From positions 62,001 through 126,000 of the forward strand of contig NZ_NNBP01000010.1 of the NCBI RefSeq assembly GCF_002803155.1: a stretch of DNA of 64,000 nt, read 5' to 3'. This DNA is from Streptomyces sp. CB02959 (lineage in GTDB: Bacteria; Actinomycetota; Actinomycetes; Streptomycetales; Streptomycetaceae). Position 1 is the stretch's first letter. Each line of letters starts with the position of its first letter. The notes under the pieces were generated by a model. It had not been told where the DNA came from, did not search any database, and saw nothing but the letters and a program-made list of their open reading frames with translations. Position numbers and translations under genes: made by a program. Of this stretch, positions 1 through 9,199 are shown piece by piece.

Positions 1-62
1 CCGAAGGGTATTGCCACGTAGTTCTCCGTGGTTGGGATCGTGATGGGATCCGGTACGACGAC

Positions 63-86
63 GGCGCGCCCCCGTGGGGGCGCGCC
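63..86. terminator. Hairpin, likely terminator of a gene to the left
   Basis: A perfect inverted repeat, GGCGCGCCCC and GGGGCGCGCC, is separated by a 4-base loop. No U-tract follows, which is usual for Streptomyces terminators. Which strand it serves cannot be decided from this window. Confidence 0.5.
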
Positions 87-482
87 GAAGGTCTCCGGAG
101 CTCAGGATCTTTTCACGGCTTCTTCACCTGTCAACTACCTTGCCGACGGCGCCGGAGGCTCCCGTTCCGGCCGTACAACCTTTTCCGCGGAGACGATTCG
201 GGAGTGGTGGTACGAACCCGGCGAACCGATCGGGAAGACCCGAGTCCGGTGGTCCCGGGCGAAGAACCGGCCGGTCCTTCTGTCCGGCTCCACCCGTGTT
301 GTTCCGTCCTGTGATCCTTCCAACACCCGGCCTACGGGCGCTGTGAGCGGCGTGGCTCGGAACATCGGGCGGTAGGTGTGGTAGCCCCAGTCGGCCTTGA
401 CGGGCTCGGCGTACGGGGCGCGGGCGTTGCCGGTGCCCTTGTAGGAAACCCGCGTAAATCTGCCGTTGGTCGGACATTGGTG

Positions 483-511
483 GCGCCATGCCCTATGGCA
501 GGGCATGGCGC
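483..511 (-). terminator. Hairpin downstream of the GH92 gene
   Basis: GCGCCATGCCC pairs perfectly with GGGCATGGCGC across a 7-base loop. It lies about 80 bases beyond the GH92 stop codon on the minus strand, so it probably ends that transcript. Confidence 0.5.
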
Positions 512-588
512 GGGATTTATCGATTCCTTGTATGGGGGGTTTATCTGTCAAATGAGGCATCACGCCCTTCGGGCCGCAAAGCACCAAC

Positions 589-3500
589 TCAGGGGCGCTG
601 TCCCAGGAGTTCGGTCTCGGCGAGGGTGGCCGGGTGGGGGAGCGTGAGGCGGTAGTGGCGGTAAGTGCCCGGGGTGGCAAGGGCGAAGGGGCGGGTCTGG
701 TGGGACCAGGTGAAGCGCTGGCCGCTCCTGCGGTCCAGTTCGGTCCAGTGCTCGCCGTCGTCGGACCCTTCCAGGATCCATTCCTGTGGGGCGGCCGAGG
801 CGGTTGCCGAGGTGAGCGTGTAGGAGGCGACGGTGGCGCCGGCGGGGACGGTGAAGGCGGCGCGGGAGAACTCCGCGGAGGTGTCGGAGGTGTTGTCGGT
901 CAGCGGGCCGCCGTCCGGGACGGTCAGGTCGGTGGCCGGGGCCGGCACCCTGTCGTCCTTGGTGATCGAGGTGGGCGCGGCGTCCGGCCCGGAGCCCCAG
1001 GCGGAGGGGCGCGGCCCCATGGCGAAGTCCAGGGTCCCGCCGCGGGCGAGCAGGGTGTGCGGCAGGGCGGTGCTCTGCCACGGCTTGCCGTTCACCCGGA
1101 GGCCCTGCACGTAGACGTTGCGGGCGCTGTTGCGGGGCGCGTTGACGACCAGGTCCCGGCCGTTCTCCAGATGGATCGTGGCCTTGGTGAACAGCGGTGA
1201 GCCCACCGCGTACTCGCCCTGTCCCATCACCAGCGGATAGAAGCCCAGGGAGCTGAAGACGTACCACGCGGACATCTCGCCGTTGTCCTCGTCGCCCGGG
1301 TAGCCCTGGCCGATCTCGCTGCCGAGGTAGAGCCGGGAGAGCACCTCGCGGACCTTCGCCTGCGTCTTGTAGGGCTGCCCGGCCGCGTCGTAGAGGTACG
1401 TGATGTGGTGCGAGGGCTGGTTGCTGTGCCCGTACATCCCCATCCGCACGTCGCGGGCCTCGGTCATCTCGTGGATGACGTCGCCGTAGGAGCCCGCGAA
1501 CTGCTTGGTGGCGGTCTCCGGGGTGCTGAAGTAGGCGTCCAGCTTCTTCGCCAGGCCGGCCCGGCCGCCGTAGAGGTTGGCCAGTCCGCGGGTGTCCTGC
1601 GGGGCGGCGAAGGCGAAGGTCCAGGCGTTGGTCTCGGTGTAGTCGTAGCCCCAGACGCGCGGGTCGAAGCGGTCCGGCGGCAGCCGCCAGCCGCCCTGCG
1701 CGTCCTTGCCCTGGAAGAAGCCGGTGCGGTCGTCGAAGAGCCGCACGTAGTTCCGGGCCCGGCCCAGGAAGTACGCCGACTCCTCCTTGTAGCGGGGGTT
1801 GTGGGTCTTGGCGTAGAGGGCCTGTCCCATCCGGGCGATGCCGAAGTCGTTGAGATAGCCCTCCAGCGCCCAGGACGCGCCCTCGCGGGTGTCGGTGCTG
1901 GTGTAGCCGAGGAACGGCGCGGTCGCCATGCCCTTCCGGCCGACGCCGGAGGACGGCGGGGCGACGGTGGCGTTCTTGACGGCCGCGTCGTAGGCCGCCG
2001 CGGCGTCGAACGGCACGCCCTTGACGTAGGCGTCGGCGAACGCGACGTCGGAACTGGTCCCGGTCATCAGGTCCGCGTAGCCGGGGGAGGACCAGCGGGA
2101 GATCCAGCCGCCGTCCTTGTACTGCTGGACGAAGCCGTCCGCCATCTTCCCGGCCCGGCCGGGGGTGAGCAGGGAGTAGGCCGGCCAGGTGGTGCGGTAG
2201 GTGTCCCAGAAGCCGTTGTTGACGTAGACCGAGCCGTCGACGATCTTCGCGCCGGTGTGCGTGGGGGTGTCCGGGCCGGTCGGCGGCGAGAAGGGACTGG
2301 CGTACCGCACTCGCGAACCGACCTGCTCTGCACCGGAGTTGGGGTAGAGGTACAGCCGGTAGAGGCTGGAGTAGAGGGTGGTCAGCTGGTCGCGGCTGGC
2401 GCCCTGCACCTCGATGCGGCCCAGCAGCGCGTCCCACTGGGCGCGGGCGCGGTCCCGGACGGTGGCGAAGGAGGTGCCGTCGGGGATCTCCCGGGCGAGG
2501 TTGGCCTTCGCCTGGTCGACGCCGATCAGCGAGGTGGCCAGTCGCAGCGTCACGGTGCGGTCCGCGCCCGGTCGCAGCCGCAGGTAGCCGGTGACGTCCT
2601 TGCCGCCGCCGCCCGCCAGCCGGCCGCTCGCGGTGACCGGCGCGTCCACCACGCCGTAGACGAACAGCCGGCCGGCGCCGGTCGAGAGCCCGCTGCGGAC
2701 GTCGGAGTAGCCGGAGATGACGCCGTGCGCGGCGTCCAGGGTCAGGCCGCCCTTGTTGTTGACGTTGTCGAAGATCAGGTTGGCGTCGGCGCCGGGGAAG
2801 GTGAACCGCATCGCCGCCGCGTGGTCGGTCGGCGCGATCTCGGTGCGCAGGCCGTTGTCGAAGGCCACCGCGTACTGGTACGGCCGCGCGGACTCGCGCT
2901 CGTGGTGGAAGGGCAGCGCGCGCCCGGTGCGCGAGGCGTCCGGAGTGCCGGCCGCGGTGGACGGCATGACCTGGAAGGTCTGCCGGTCGCCCATCCAGGG
3001 GCTCGGCTCGTGGCTGGCGCTGAACGCCTGGAGGGTGGGGAGGTTGTCGGCGTTGTTCTTCCGCGCGTACTCGTAGAGCCAGTCGGCGGAGCCGGCGTTG
3101 GTCACCGGGGTCCAGAAGGTGAAGCCGTTCGGCACCGCGGTGGCGGGGAAGGTGTTGCCGCGCGAGAAGCTGCCGCTGGAGAGGGTGCCGCGGGTGGTGA
3201 CGGCGTAGTCGGAGAGGTGGCCGAGCGGCTTCTCCGGCGCCTTGGGGCCGATGGCGAGGTCATCGAGCCAGCCGCGGAAGGCGGGTGCGGTGCGCGGTGC
3301 CCGGGGCGCGTCGTAGGCGAGCAGGATCCGGGCGATGGTCTTCCCGGCGGCGACCGCGCCGATCCGCGACTCCCGGTTGTTCCACTGGTTGACGTAGAGC
3401 GTCTTGGCGGCGGCCTGGCCCTGCGGGGTCAGCCGGGCCCCGTACTGGTCGGTCGCGGCCGACTCGCTCAGGTACGTCCCGTCGGTGAAGGCCAGGTCGA

Positions 3501-4005
3501 CCGCGACGTGGGTGGCGGGGTAGTCGAGGTCGGTCTCCGCCAGCTCCGGGAAGAGTTTGTACGAGAGCGTGGTGGCGGGGGTGACCGGGATGTGCACGGC
3601 GAACAGCTTGTTGTACGAGTAGGCCCGGCCGGCGGCGGTGTGGGTGCCGGCGTAGCGCAGGGCGTGGCCGCCGGTGAATCCGGCGTGCGCCTTCGCGGTG
3701 GGGGAGTCGGCGGGGCCGGTGTCGGGCGCGGTGCTCATCCCGGGCCCGGCGGGGGCCGTGCGGGAGACGCCGGAGGTCTTCGGCCGGCCGTCGGGGCCGG
3801 TCTCGACGGTGTCGGTCCAGTCCGGTGCGGGCTGGCCCGGTTCGAAGGAGGAGCTGAACTCCACCGCGGTACGCGGTGGTGGTGGCGGCGCCGCCTGGGC
3901 CGCGCCGGTGGTGCCCGGCGCGGTGAGGACGAGCAGGGCGGCCGCCGCGAGGGCGGCGGGGCGGGCGATCCCCCGCAGTGGACTGTGCCGGTGTCTGTGC
4001 CGCAC
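589..4005 (-). CDS. Secreted GH92 family alpha-mannosidase
   Basis: This 1138-residue protein fits the GH92 exo-alpha-mannosidases (usually alpha-1,2), which trim mannose from glycans outside the cell in a calcium-dependent way. A basic N-terminus and Ala/Leu-rich segment ending near residue 38 form a Sec signal peptide. The region after residue 300 carries the two-domain GH92 core; the family signature is the stretch reading GDEDNGEMSAWYVFSSLGFY near residue 920. The last ~100 residues (EWILEGSDDGEHWTEL) look like an F5/8-type C (discoidin) carbohydrate-binding fold. The gene diverges from the ngcEFG importer, and a LacI-type palindrome sits just upstream. Substrate linkage is inferred from the family only. 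Confidence 0.93.
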   Translation of the reverse strand: MRHRHRHSPLRGIARPAALAAAALLVLTAPGTTGAAQAAPPPPPRTAVEFSSSFEPGQPAPDWTDTVETGPDGRPKTSGVSRTAPAGPGMSTAPDTGPADSPTAKAHAGFTGGHALRYAGTHTAAGRAYSYNKLFAVHIPVTPATTLSYKLFPELAETDLDYPATHVAVDLAFTDGTYLSESAATDQYGARLTPQGQAAAKTLYVNQWNNRESRIGAVAAGKTIARILLAYDAPRAPRTAPAFRGWLDDLAIGPKAPEKPLGHLSDYAVTTRGTLSSGSFSRGNTFPATAVPNGFTFWTPVTNAGSADWLYEYARKNNADNLPTLQAFSASHEPSPWMGDRQTFQVMPSTAAGTPDASRTGRALPFHHERESARPYQYAVAFDNGLRTEIAPTDHAAAMRFTFPGADANLIFDNVNNKGGLTLDAAHGVISGYSDVRSGLSTGAGRLFVYGVVDAPVTASGRLAGGGGKDVTGYLRLRPGADRTVTLRLATSLIGVDQAKANLAREIPDGTSFATVRDRARAQWDALLGRIEVQGASRDQLTTLYSSLYRLYLYPNSGAEQVGSRVRYASPFSPPTGPDTPTHTGAKIVDGSVYVNNGFWDTYRTTWPAYSLLTPGRAGKMADGFVQQYKDGGWISRWSSPGYADLMTGTSSDVAFADAYVKGVPFDAAAAYDAAVKNATVAPPSSGVGRKGMATAPFLGYTSTDTREGASWALEGYLNDFGIARMGQALYAKTHNPRYKEESAYFLGRARNYVRLFDDRTGFFQGKDAQGGWRLPPDRFDPRVWGYDYTETNAWTFAFAAPQDTRGLANLYGGRAGLAKKLDAYFSTPETATKQFAGSYGDVIHEMTEARDVRMGMYGHSNQPSHHITYLYDAAGQPYKTQAKVREVLSRLYLGSEIGQGYPGDEDNGEMSAWYVFSSLGFYPLVMGQGEYAVGSPLFTKATIHLENGRDLVVNAPRNSARNVYVQGLRVNGKPWQSTALPHTLLARGGTLDFAMGPRPSAWGSGPDAAPTSITKDDRVPAPATDLTVPDGGPLTDNTSDTSAEFSRAAFTVPAGATVASYTLTSATASAAPQEWILEGSDDGEHWTELDRRSGQRFTWSHQTRPFALATPGTYRHYRLTLPHPATLAETELLGQRP

Positions 4006-4025
4006 GCGAGCCCTCTCAACGAGAT

Positions 4026-4039
4026 TGACATCGTTGTCA
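4026..4039. promoter_or_regulatory. LacI-type palindromic operator upstream of GH92
   Basis: The 14-mer TGACATCGTTGTCA is one mismatch from the perfect palindrome TGACAACGTTGTCA, the form recognised by many actinobacterial LacI-family sugar repressors. It lies about 20 bases upstream of the GH92 start codon, where a repressor would block transcription. No LacI gene is in the window, so a regulator elsewhere is inferred. Confidence 0.5.
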
Positions 4040-4220
4040 GTTGCGTAGTGCAGAGATAAGTAAGGTGCGCGGCGGCGCGGGTGTCAAGGGTGTGGCGGCG
4101 AGCCGGCGGCGGCCGTGTCGCGGCGGCGTCCGAGGGGCACCCGCGAGGCATACCGGGGAGGTCTCAACTAGGGAAAGACTCCCGGCCAACTCGGTGCCCG
4201 ATCTTGCCCGTTCGGCCGGA

Positions 4221-4236
4221 AGTGGACTATACCTAT
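4221..4236. promoter_or_regulatory. DasR-like (dre) site upstream of ngcE
   Basis: AGTGGACTATACCTAT matches 12 of 16 positions of the dre consensus A(C/G)TGGTCTAGACCA(C/G)T as I recall it. It lies about 200 bases upstream of an N-acetylglucosamine importer, the class of gene DasR controls. The right half is weak, so binding is uncertain. Confidence 0.35.
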
Positions 4237-4422
4237 CGGCGTCCGAAACCGGCCGTACGACCGCCAGGCCGGAATCCGGGGGGAAAGCGGGGAGGGACGG
4301 AATTCCCCGCATATCCCTAGCTCGCCCGGTGCACATCCCGTACAACTCAGCTTCATCTGACCCGCGGTGCCGGGGTGGCTCCGGTACACCGCCTGAGTCC
4401 TGAAGAAGGCGAGGACTTGAGC

Positions 4423-5856
4423 ATGGGATCCACCTCAGAAGTCAACCGTCGCGATCTGGTCAAGCGGGCTGCGGCCCTGGGAATTCTCGCCGTACCGGCC
4501 ATGGGCACGCTGACGTCCTGTGCCACCGGAGGCGGGGGCGGCTCGGAGGACGGCACCAAGAACAAGGGCGCGACCTCCGCCAAGAATCCGCTCGGCGTGA
4601 AGAACGGCGCGCCGCTGGAGACATTCATCTTCAAGGGCGGACTGGGCGACCAGTACGCCAAGGACGCCGAGGCCGACTACAACAAGGCGTACGGCGTGAC
4701 GGTCAAGCACACCGGCACCCAGCAGATCGGCCCCAAACTCCAGCCGCGCTTCGCCGGCGGCAATCCGCCCGACCTGATCGACAACTCCGGCGCCGACCAC
4801 CTGGACATGAACAAGCTGTCCGCACAAGGGCAGTTGCAGGACCTCACCGCGCTGCTCGACGCCCCGTCGCTGGACGACCCGAAGAAGAAGGTGCGGGACA
4901 CGCTCTTCCCCAGCACCATCGAAAAGGGCAAGCACAAGGACGCCTTCGACGTCTTCTACTACGCCTTCACGGTGTACGGCACGTGGTATTCCAACAAGCT
5001 CCTGAAGGACAAGGGCTGGGCCTATCCCACCTCCTTCGACGAGATGATCAAGCTCTGCGCCGAGATCAAGAAGGCCGGCATCGCGCCCTGGACGTATCCG
5101 GGAAAGTATCCGTACTACGTCCACTTCAACATCTTCGCGGAGATCGCCAAGATCGGCGGCCTGGACAAGTGGATCGCCATCGACAACCTGGAGCCCAACG
5201 CCTGGACCTCCAACGACGCGGTCAAGCAGGTCATCGGGCACTACGAGGAACTGGCCGCCAAGGGGTACTTCCTGGAGGGCAGCCAGGGCCTGACGCACAT
5301 TCAGTCGCAGACCTCCTGGACCCGCGGCAAGGCGGTCTTCATCCCCAACGGCTCCTGGGTGGAGAACGAGGCCGCGCCCACCACCCCGGCCGACTTCGAT
5401 ATGGCCGTCGGCCCGCTCCTCGACGGCGGCAGCGGCGACCGGATGCCGCACGGCACGCTGCGCGCCGAACCCAGCGAACCGTTCATCGTCGCCAAGGGCG
5501 GCAAGAACCCCATCGGCGGAATGGAACTGCTGCGGATCCTGGTCTCCAAGAAGCACGCGCAGAATTTCGCCACCAAGGTCAAGTCGCTCACCGCCGTCCA
5601 GGGCGCGACCGACGGAATGCAGCTCTCGCCCGGTCTGGCGTCCGCCGCCAAGGCCGTCAAGGAGGGCGGCAAGAACCTCCTGATGATCCAGCTCCAGGAG
5701 TGGTACCCGAAGCTGACCGACGAAAAGCTCGGCGGCCTCACCAGCCAGCTGCTCACCGGCGACCTCAAGGCCGCGGACTGGATCAAGAAGGCCCAGCAAT
5801 ACGCGGACGAGGTCGCCAAGGACAGCTCCGTCACCAAGTTCCACCGCGCCTCCTGA
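4423..5856 (+). CDS. ngcE: N-acetylglucosamine/chitobiose ABC transporter, substrate-binding lipoprotein
   Basis: This 477-residue protein is the extracellular binding component of the carbohydrate uptake 1 family importer NgcEFG, which brings in N-acetylglucosamine and N,N'-diacetylchitobiose. The N-terminus has a twin-arginine motif (NRRDLVKR) followed by a hydrophobic stretch and the lipobox LTSC, so Cys33 is the likely lipid anchor of a Tat-exported lipoprotein. The rest is a typical type 1 extracellular solute-binding fold. ATG at 4423 is chosen because an AAGGCGAGG ribosome site lies upstream; an in-frame TTG two codons earlier is possible. It starts the ngcEFG operon; the ATPase is not encoded here, as in other MsiK-dependent systems. 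The NgcE name rests on sequence character and the conserved neighbourhood. Confidence 0.88.
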   Translation: MGSTSEVNRRDLVKRAAALGILAVPAMGTLTSCATGGGGGSEDGTKNKGATSAKNPLGVKNGAPLETFIFKGGLGDQYAKDAEADYNKAYGVTVKHTGTQQIGPKLQPRFAGGNPPDLIDNSGADHLDMNKLSAQGQLQDLTALLDAPSLDDPKKKVRDTLFPSTIEKGKHKDAFDVFYYAFTVYGTWYSNKLLKDKGWAYPTSFDEMIKLCAEIKKAGIAPWTYPGKYPYYVHFNIFAEIAKIGGLDKWIAIDNLEPNAWTSNDAVKQVIGHYEELAAKGYFLEGSQGLTHIQSQTSWTRGKAVFIPNGSWVENEAAPTTPADFDMAVGPLLDGGSGDRMPHGTLRAEPSEPFIVAKGGKNPIGGMELLRILVSKKHAQNFATKVKSLTAVQGATDGMQLSPGLASAAKAVKEGGKNLLMIQLQEWYPKLTDEKLGGLTSQLLTGDLKAADWIKKAQQYADEVAKDSSVTKFHRAS

Positions 5857-5918
5857 CCGGGCTTCCCGACCGGGATCCATCCACGTACCACCGCTGACGA
5901 GGGAGGGCCGGGGAGCTC

Positions 5919-6842
5919 ATGCGCCACGGCAAGTACCGATTCATCGTGGGGTTCCTGGCCCTGCCCCTGCTGCTCTACGGGATCTTCGTGATCTCACCGT
6001 TCGTCCAGGCGTTCCAGATTTCCACCACGGAATGGAGCGGCCTGCGCGGCACCGCCAAGAGCGTCGGGCTGGGCAACTACGGCAAACTGCTGCAGAGCGA
6101 TGAATTCTGGAATGCGCTCAAACACAACGTCGTCATGCTGGTGTTGGTGCCGATCGCCACGCTGGCACTGGGGCTGTTCTTCGCGTTCATGCTGAACATC
6201 GGCGGCCGGTCCCGCCGCGGCGCGGTCGTCACCGGCGTCCGCGGCGCGACGTTCTACAAATTCGTCTACTTCTTCCCGCAGGTCATCTCGATCACCATCA
6301 TCTCGGTGATCTGGTTCAACATCTACAATCCCGATCCGCACGACGGCATGCTCAACTCGCTGCTGGGCGCGGTCGGTCTGGATTCCCTCCAGAACTCCTG
6401 GCTGGGGACCGGGAGCCTGGCGCTGGCCTGCATCATGGTGGTGATGGCCTGGGCGAACGTCGGCTTCTACGTCGTGCTGTTCTCCGCGGCCATGGCCTCC
6501 ATTCCCCGGGAGATCTACGAGGCCGCGCTGCTGGACGGCGCCGGCCGCTCGCACACCTTCTTCCGGATCACCCTGCCGCTGCTGTGGGACACCGTGCAGA
6601 CGGGCTGGGTCTACATGGGCATCATCGCGATGGACGCCTTCGCGCTGGTGCAGATCATGTCGGTCAACATGGGCGGCCCGGACGGCGCGACCGACGTCGT
6701 CCCGCTCCGCCTCTACCTGACCGCCTTCCGCGACAGTCAGTTCGGCTACGCGGCGGCGATGGGCGTCGCCATGCTCGTCGTCACGCTGCTGTTCGCCGTC
6801 CTCACGATGCGTTTCGCGCGTCGTGAGCGGATCGAGTACTAG
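5919..6842 (+). CDS. ngcF: N-acetylglucosamine/chitobiose ABC transporter permease
   Basis: This 307-residue inner-membrane protein has about six transmembrane segments and the MalF-type EAA loop (EIYEAALLDGAGRSHTFFRI) near residue 200, which contacts the shared ATPase. It follows ngcE by 62 bases with a GGGAGG ribosome site, and ngcG follows 11 bases later, so the three are co-transcribed. Together with NgcG it forms the channel through which sugar released by NgcE passes. Confidence 0.88.
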   Translation: MRHGKYRFIVGFLALPLLLYGIFVISPFVQAFQISTTEWSGLRGTAKSVGLGNYGKLLQSDEFWNALKHNVVMLVLVPIATLALGLFFAFMLNIGGRSRRGAVVTGVRGATFYKFVYFFPQVISITIISVIWFNIYNPDPHDGMLNSLLGAVGLDSLQNSWLGTGSLALACIMVVMAWANVGFYVVLFSAAMASIPREIYEAALLDGAGRSHTFFRITLPLLWDTVQTGWVYMGIIAMDAFALVQIMSVNMGGPDGATDVVPLRLYLTAFRDSQFGYAAAMGVAMLVVTLLFAVLTMRFARRERIEY

Positions 6843-6853
6843 GGGCAGGGCGC

Positions 6854-7729
6854 ATGACGACACGAACCAACGCGGCACGGCCGCGCCGGACCTCCGAGGG
6901 CGGCACGCTCAACGTCTTCTCGCACGGCATGCTCGTCGTGTGGGCGCTGATGGTGGGCATGCCCCTGCTGTGGGTGCTGTGGAGCTCCTTCAAGAGCAGC
7001 GGTGACATCCTCACCGCCCCCTGGTCCCTCCCGGGCAAGCTCCACTTCGAGAACTGGATCAACGCCTGGCAGAAGGCCAACATCGGCAAGATGTTCCTCA
7101 ACACCCTCATCGTGGTGGGCGGTTCGCTCACCGGGACGATGGTGCTGGGCTCGATGGCGGGCTACGTCCTGGCCCGCTTCCGCTTCCCGGGCAACCGCGT
7201 CATCTACTACCTCTTCGTCGCCGGGATGTCCTTCCCGGTCTTCATGCTGGTGATCCCGCTGTTCTTCGTGCTGCGGGACTTCCCCGGCGTCCCGCTGCTG
7301 GCGACGTACCAGGGCCTGATCGTGGTCTACATCGCCTACTCGCTGCCGTTCACCGTCTTCTTCATGACGGCGTTCTTCCGTACCCTGCCGACGTCGGTGG
7401 CGGAGGCGGCGATGATCGACGGAGCCTCGCACGCCCGGACGTTCTTCCAGGTCATGCTGCCGATGGCCAAGCCCGGCCTGATCAGCGTCGGGATCTTCAA
7501 CTTCCTGGGGCAGTGGAACCAGTACCTGCTGCCGATGGTCCTCAACCAGGACGAGGACAAGTACGTGCTCACCCAGGGCCTGGCCAACCTCGCGCTCCAG
7601 CAGGGCTACCAGGGCGACTGGGGCGGGCTGATGGCCGGCATGATGATCGCGATGCTGCCGGTCCTGCTCGTCTACATCATCTTCCAGCGGCAGGTGCAGG
7701 CCGGACTGACGGCCGGCGCGCTCAAGTAG
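6854..7729 (+). CDS. ngcG: N-acetylglucosamine/chitobiose ABC transporter permease
   Basis: This 291-residue MalG-type permease has six predicted transmembrane segments and an EAA loop (SVAEAAMIDGASHARTFFQV) near residue 185. It is the second channel half beside NgcF and the last gene of the operon: a perfect 11-bp hairpin follows the stop codon. No nucleotide-binding subunit is encoded nearby; family knowledge points to the multitask ATPase MsiK. Confidence 0.88.
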   Translation: MTTRTNAARPRRTSEGGTLNVFSHGMLVVWALMVGMPLLWVLWSSFKSSGDILTAPWSLPGKLHFENWINAWQKANIGKMFLNTLIVVGGSLTGTMVLGSMAGYVLARFRFPGNRVIYYLFVAGMSFPVFMLVIPLFFVLRDFPGVPLLATYQGLIVVYIAYSLPFTVFFMTAFFRTLPTSVAEAAMIDGASHARTFFQVMLPMAKPGLISVGIFNFLGQWNQYLLPMVLNQDEDKYVLTQGLANLALQQGYQGDWGGLMAGMMIAMLPVLLVYIIFQRQVQAGLTAGALK

Positions 7730-7742
7730 CGCCGCGCGCCGG

Positions 7743-7772
7743 AGGGCGGTTCCCCGAGGGCGGAACCGCCCT
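7743..7772 (+). terminator. Terminator of the ngcEFG operon
   Basis: AGGGCGGTTCC and GGAACCGCCCT pair perfectly across an 8-base loop, 13 bases beyond the ngcG stop codon. It separates the importer from the ROK regulator gene. Confidence 0.75.
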
Positions 7773-7946
7773 TCGCGCATGCCCGGCCGCCCCGATTCCG
7801 CCCGGGCTCAACGCCTTGACGAGACTTCCCCGCTGGAGTTCTGCTTAGAGTTCACATGTTGAAATCGGTTGCCGTCCCCCGATGACGCGGGTGCGGCCGG
7901 CGGGCAGTCGTCGCACTGTCCGCCCCAGGCGGGAGTGGATGAGTCG

Positions 7947-9146
7947 ATGGAGACTCCGGGGTCGCAGTCCTCGCTGCACCGGGCCAATCTGGAGCGGGTC
8001 GTCCGCGCGGTGCGCATGGCGGGCTCGCTCACCCAGGCGGAGATCGCCCGGAGCACAGGGCTGTCCGCGGCCACCGTCTCGAACATCGTTCGCGAGTTGA
8101 AGGACGGTGGGACCGTCGAGGTGACGCCCACCTCGGCGGGCGGCCGGCGGGCGCGCAGCGTCTCGCTGTCCGGCGACGCCGGCATCGTGGTGGGCGTCGA
8201 TTTCGGCCACTCCCACCTGCGGGTGGCGGTCGGCAACCTCGCCCACGAGGTGCTCGCCGAGGAGGCCGAGCCGATCGACGTGGACGCCTCGGCGGCGGAG
8301 GGCTTCGACCGGGCCGAGCAGCTGGTCAGCCGGCTGATCGAGCGGACCGGGGTCAGCCCGGACAAGGTCATCGGGGTCGGCCTGGGCGTCCCCGGCCCGA
8401 TCGACGTGGAGTCCGGCACCCTGGGCTCGACCGCGATCCTGCCGGGCTGGTCCGGGACCAGGCCCGGCGAGGAGCTGTCCGGGCGGCTCGGCGTCCCGGT
8501 CTACGTCGACAACGACGCCAACCTCGGCGCGCTCGGCGAGCTGGTGTGGGGCGGCGGCCGCGGCGCGGCCGACCTGGCGTACATCAAGGTGGCCAGCGGC
8601 GTCGGCGCCGGGCTGGTGATCAGCGGCCAGATCTACCGCGGTCCGGGCGGCACGGCCGGCGAGATCGGACACATCACGCTGGACGAGTCGGGCCCGGTCT
8701 GCCGCTGCGGGAACCGCGGCTGCCTGGAGACCTTCACCGCCGCCCGGTACGTCCTCCCGCTGCTCCAGCCGAGCCACGGCCCCGACCTGACCATGGCGCG
8801 GGTGGTCGAGCTGGCCCGTGAGGGCGACCCGGGCTGCCGGCGGGTCATCGCGGACGTAGGCCGCCACATCGGCAGCGGCGTGGCGAACCTGTGCAACCTG
8901 CTCAACCCCAGCCGGGTGGTGCTCGGCGGCGATCTCGCCGAGGCCGGTGAGCTGGTCCTCGGGCCGATCCGGGAGTCGGTGTCGCGGTACGCGATCCCCA
9001 GCGCCGCACGGCAGTTGGGCGTCGTGCCGGGCACCCTCGGCGGCCGTGCCGAGGTGCTGGGCGCGCTCGCCCTGGTGCTGAGCGAGATGGGCGATTCGAC
9101 CCTGCTCGACGGGGCCCGGAATGCGGACGCGCCCGCTATAGCGTGA
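7947..9146 (+). CDS. rok7B7: ROK-family transcriptional regulator, Rok7B7-like
   Basis: This 399-residue ROK regulator has an N-terminal winged helix-turn-helix (about residues 10-70; LTQAEIARSTGLSAATVSNI), then a sugar-kinase-like ROK domain with the phosphate-binding motif GVDFGHSHLR near residue 80 and the zinc-binding CRCGNRGC motif near 250. Its place between ngcEFG and xylFGH is that of S. coelicolor Rok7B7 (SCO6008), reported to control xylose transport, carbon catabolite repression and antibiotic production. ATG at 7947 is chosen for its GGAG site; GTG at 7935 is an in-frame alternative. Ligand and kinase activity cannot be judged; ROK regulators of this kind often lack kinase function. 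Confidence 0.9.
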   Translation: METPGSQSSLHRANLERVVRAVRMAGSLTQAEIARSTGLSAATVSNIVRELKDGGTVEVTPTSAGGRRARSVSLSGDAGIVVGVDFGHSHLRVAVGNLAHEVLAEEAEPIDVDASAAEGFDRAEQLVSRLIERTGVSPDKVIGVGLGVPGPIDVESGTLGSTAILPGWSGTRPGEELSGRLGVPVYVDNDANLGALGELVWGGGRGAADLAYIKVASGVGAGLVISGQIYRGPGGTAGEIGHITLDESGPVCRCGNRGCLETFTAARYVLPLLQPSHGPDLTMARVVELAREGDPGCRRVIADVGRHIGSGVANLCNLLNPSRVVLGGDLAEAGELVLGPIRESVSRYAIPSAARQLGVVPGTLGGRAEVLGALALVLSEMGDSTLLDGARNADAPAIA

Positions 9147-9199
9147 GCGGCTTAAGTTCACGCCCCTAACGCATGGCACCGTTGTCATCTCGTTAAGGA

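Larger units (their letters stand above)
1..588. other. Gene-free left edge
   Basis: No convincing gene is visible in these 588 bases; the reading frames here are short and mutually overlapping. The stretch holds two strong hairpins, listed separately, which look like transcript ends: one for a gene left of the window and one for the GH92 gene that stops at 589 on the minus strand. Confidence 0.6.

Noticed and set aside
135..680. Minus-strand frame with a protein-like stretch (RVSYKGTGNARAPYAEPVKA) around 340-470
   Set aside because: It looks like a possible remnant of a coding sequence but has no start, no recognisable family and no ribosome site, so I did not list it as a gene.
1405..4059. 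884-residue plus-strand reading frame across the GH92 gene
   Set aside because: It is antisense to a gene with clear family motifs; such long shadow frames are routine in GC-rich DNA. Its sequence is low-complexity Gly/Val/Arg/Ala without domains.
7816..7850. TTGACG ... TTAGAG as a promoter of the ROK gene
   Set aside because: The spacer is 23 bases, too long for a standard promoter.
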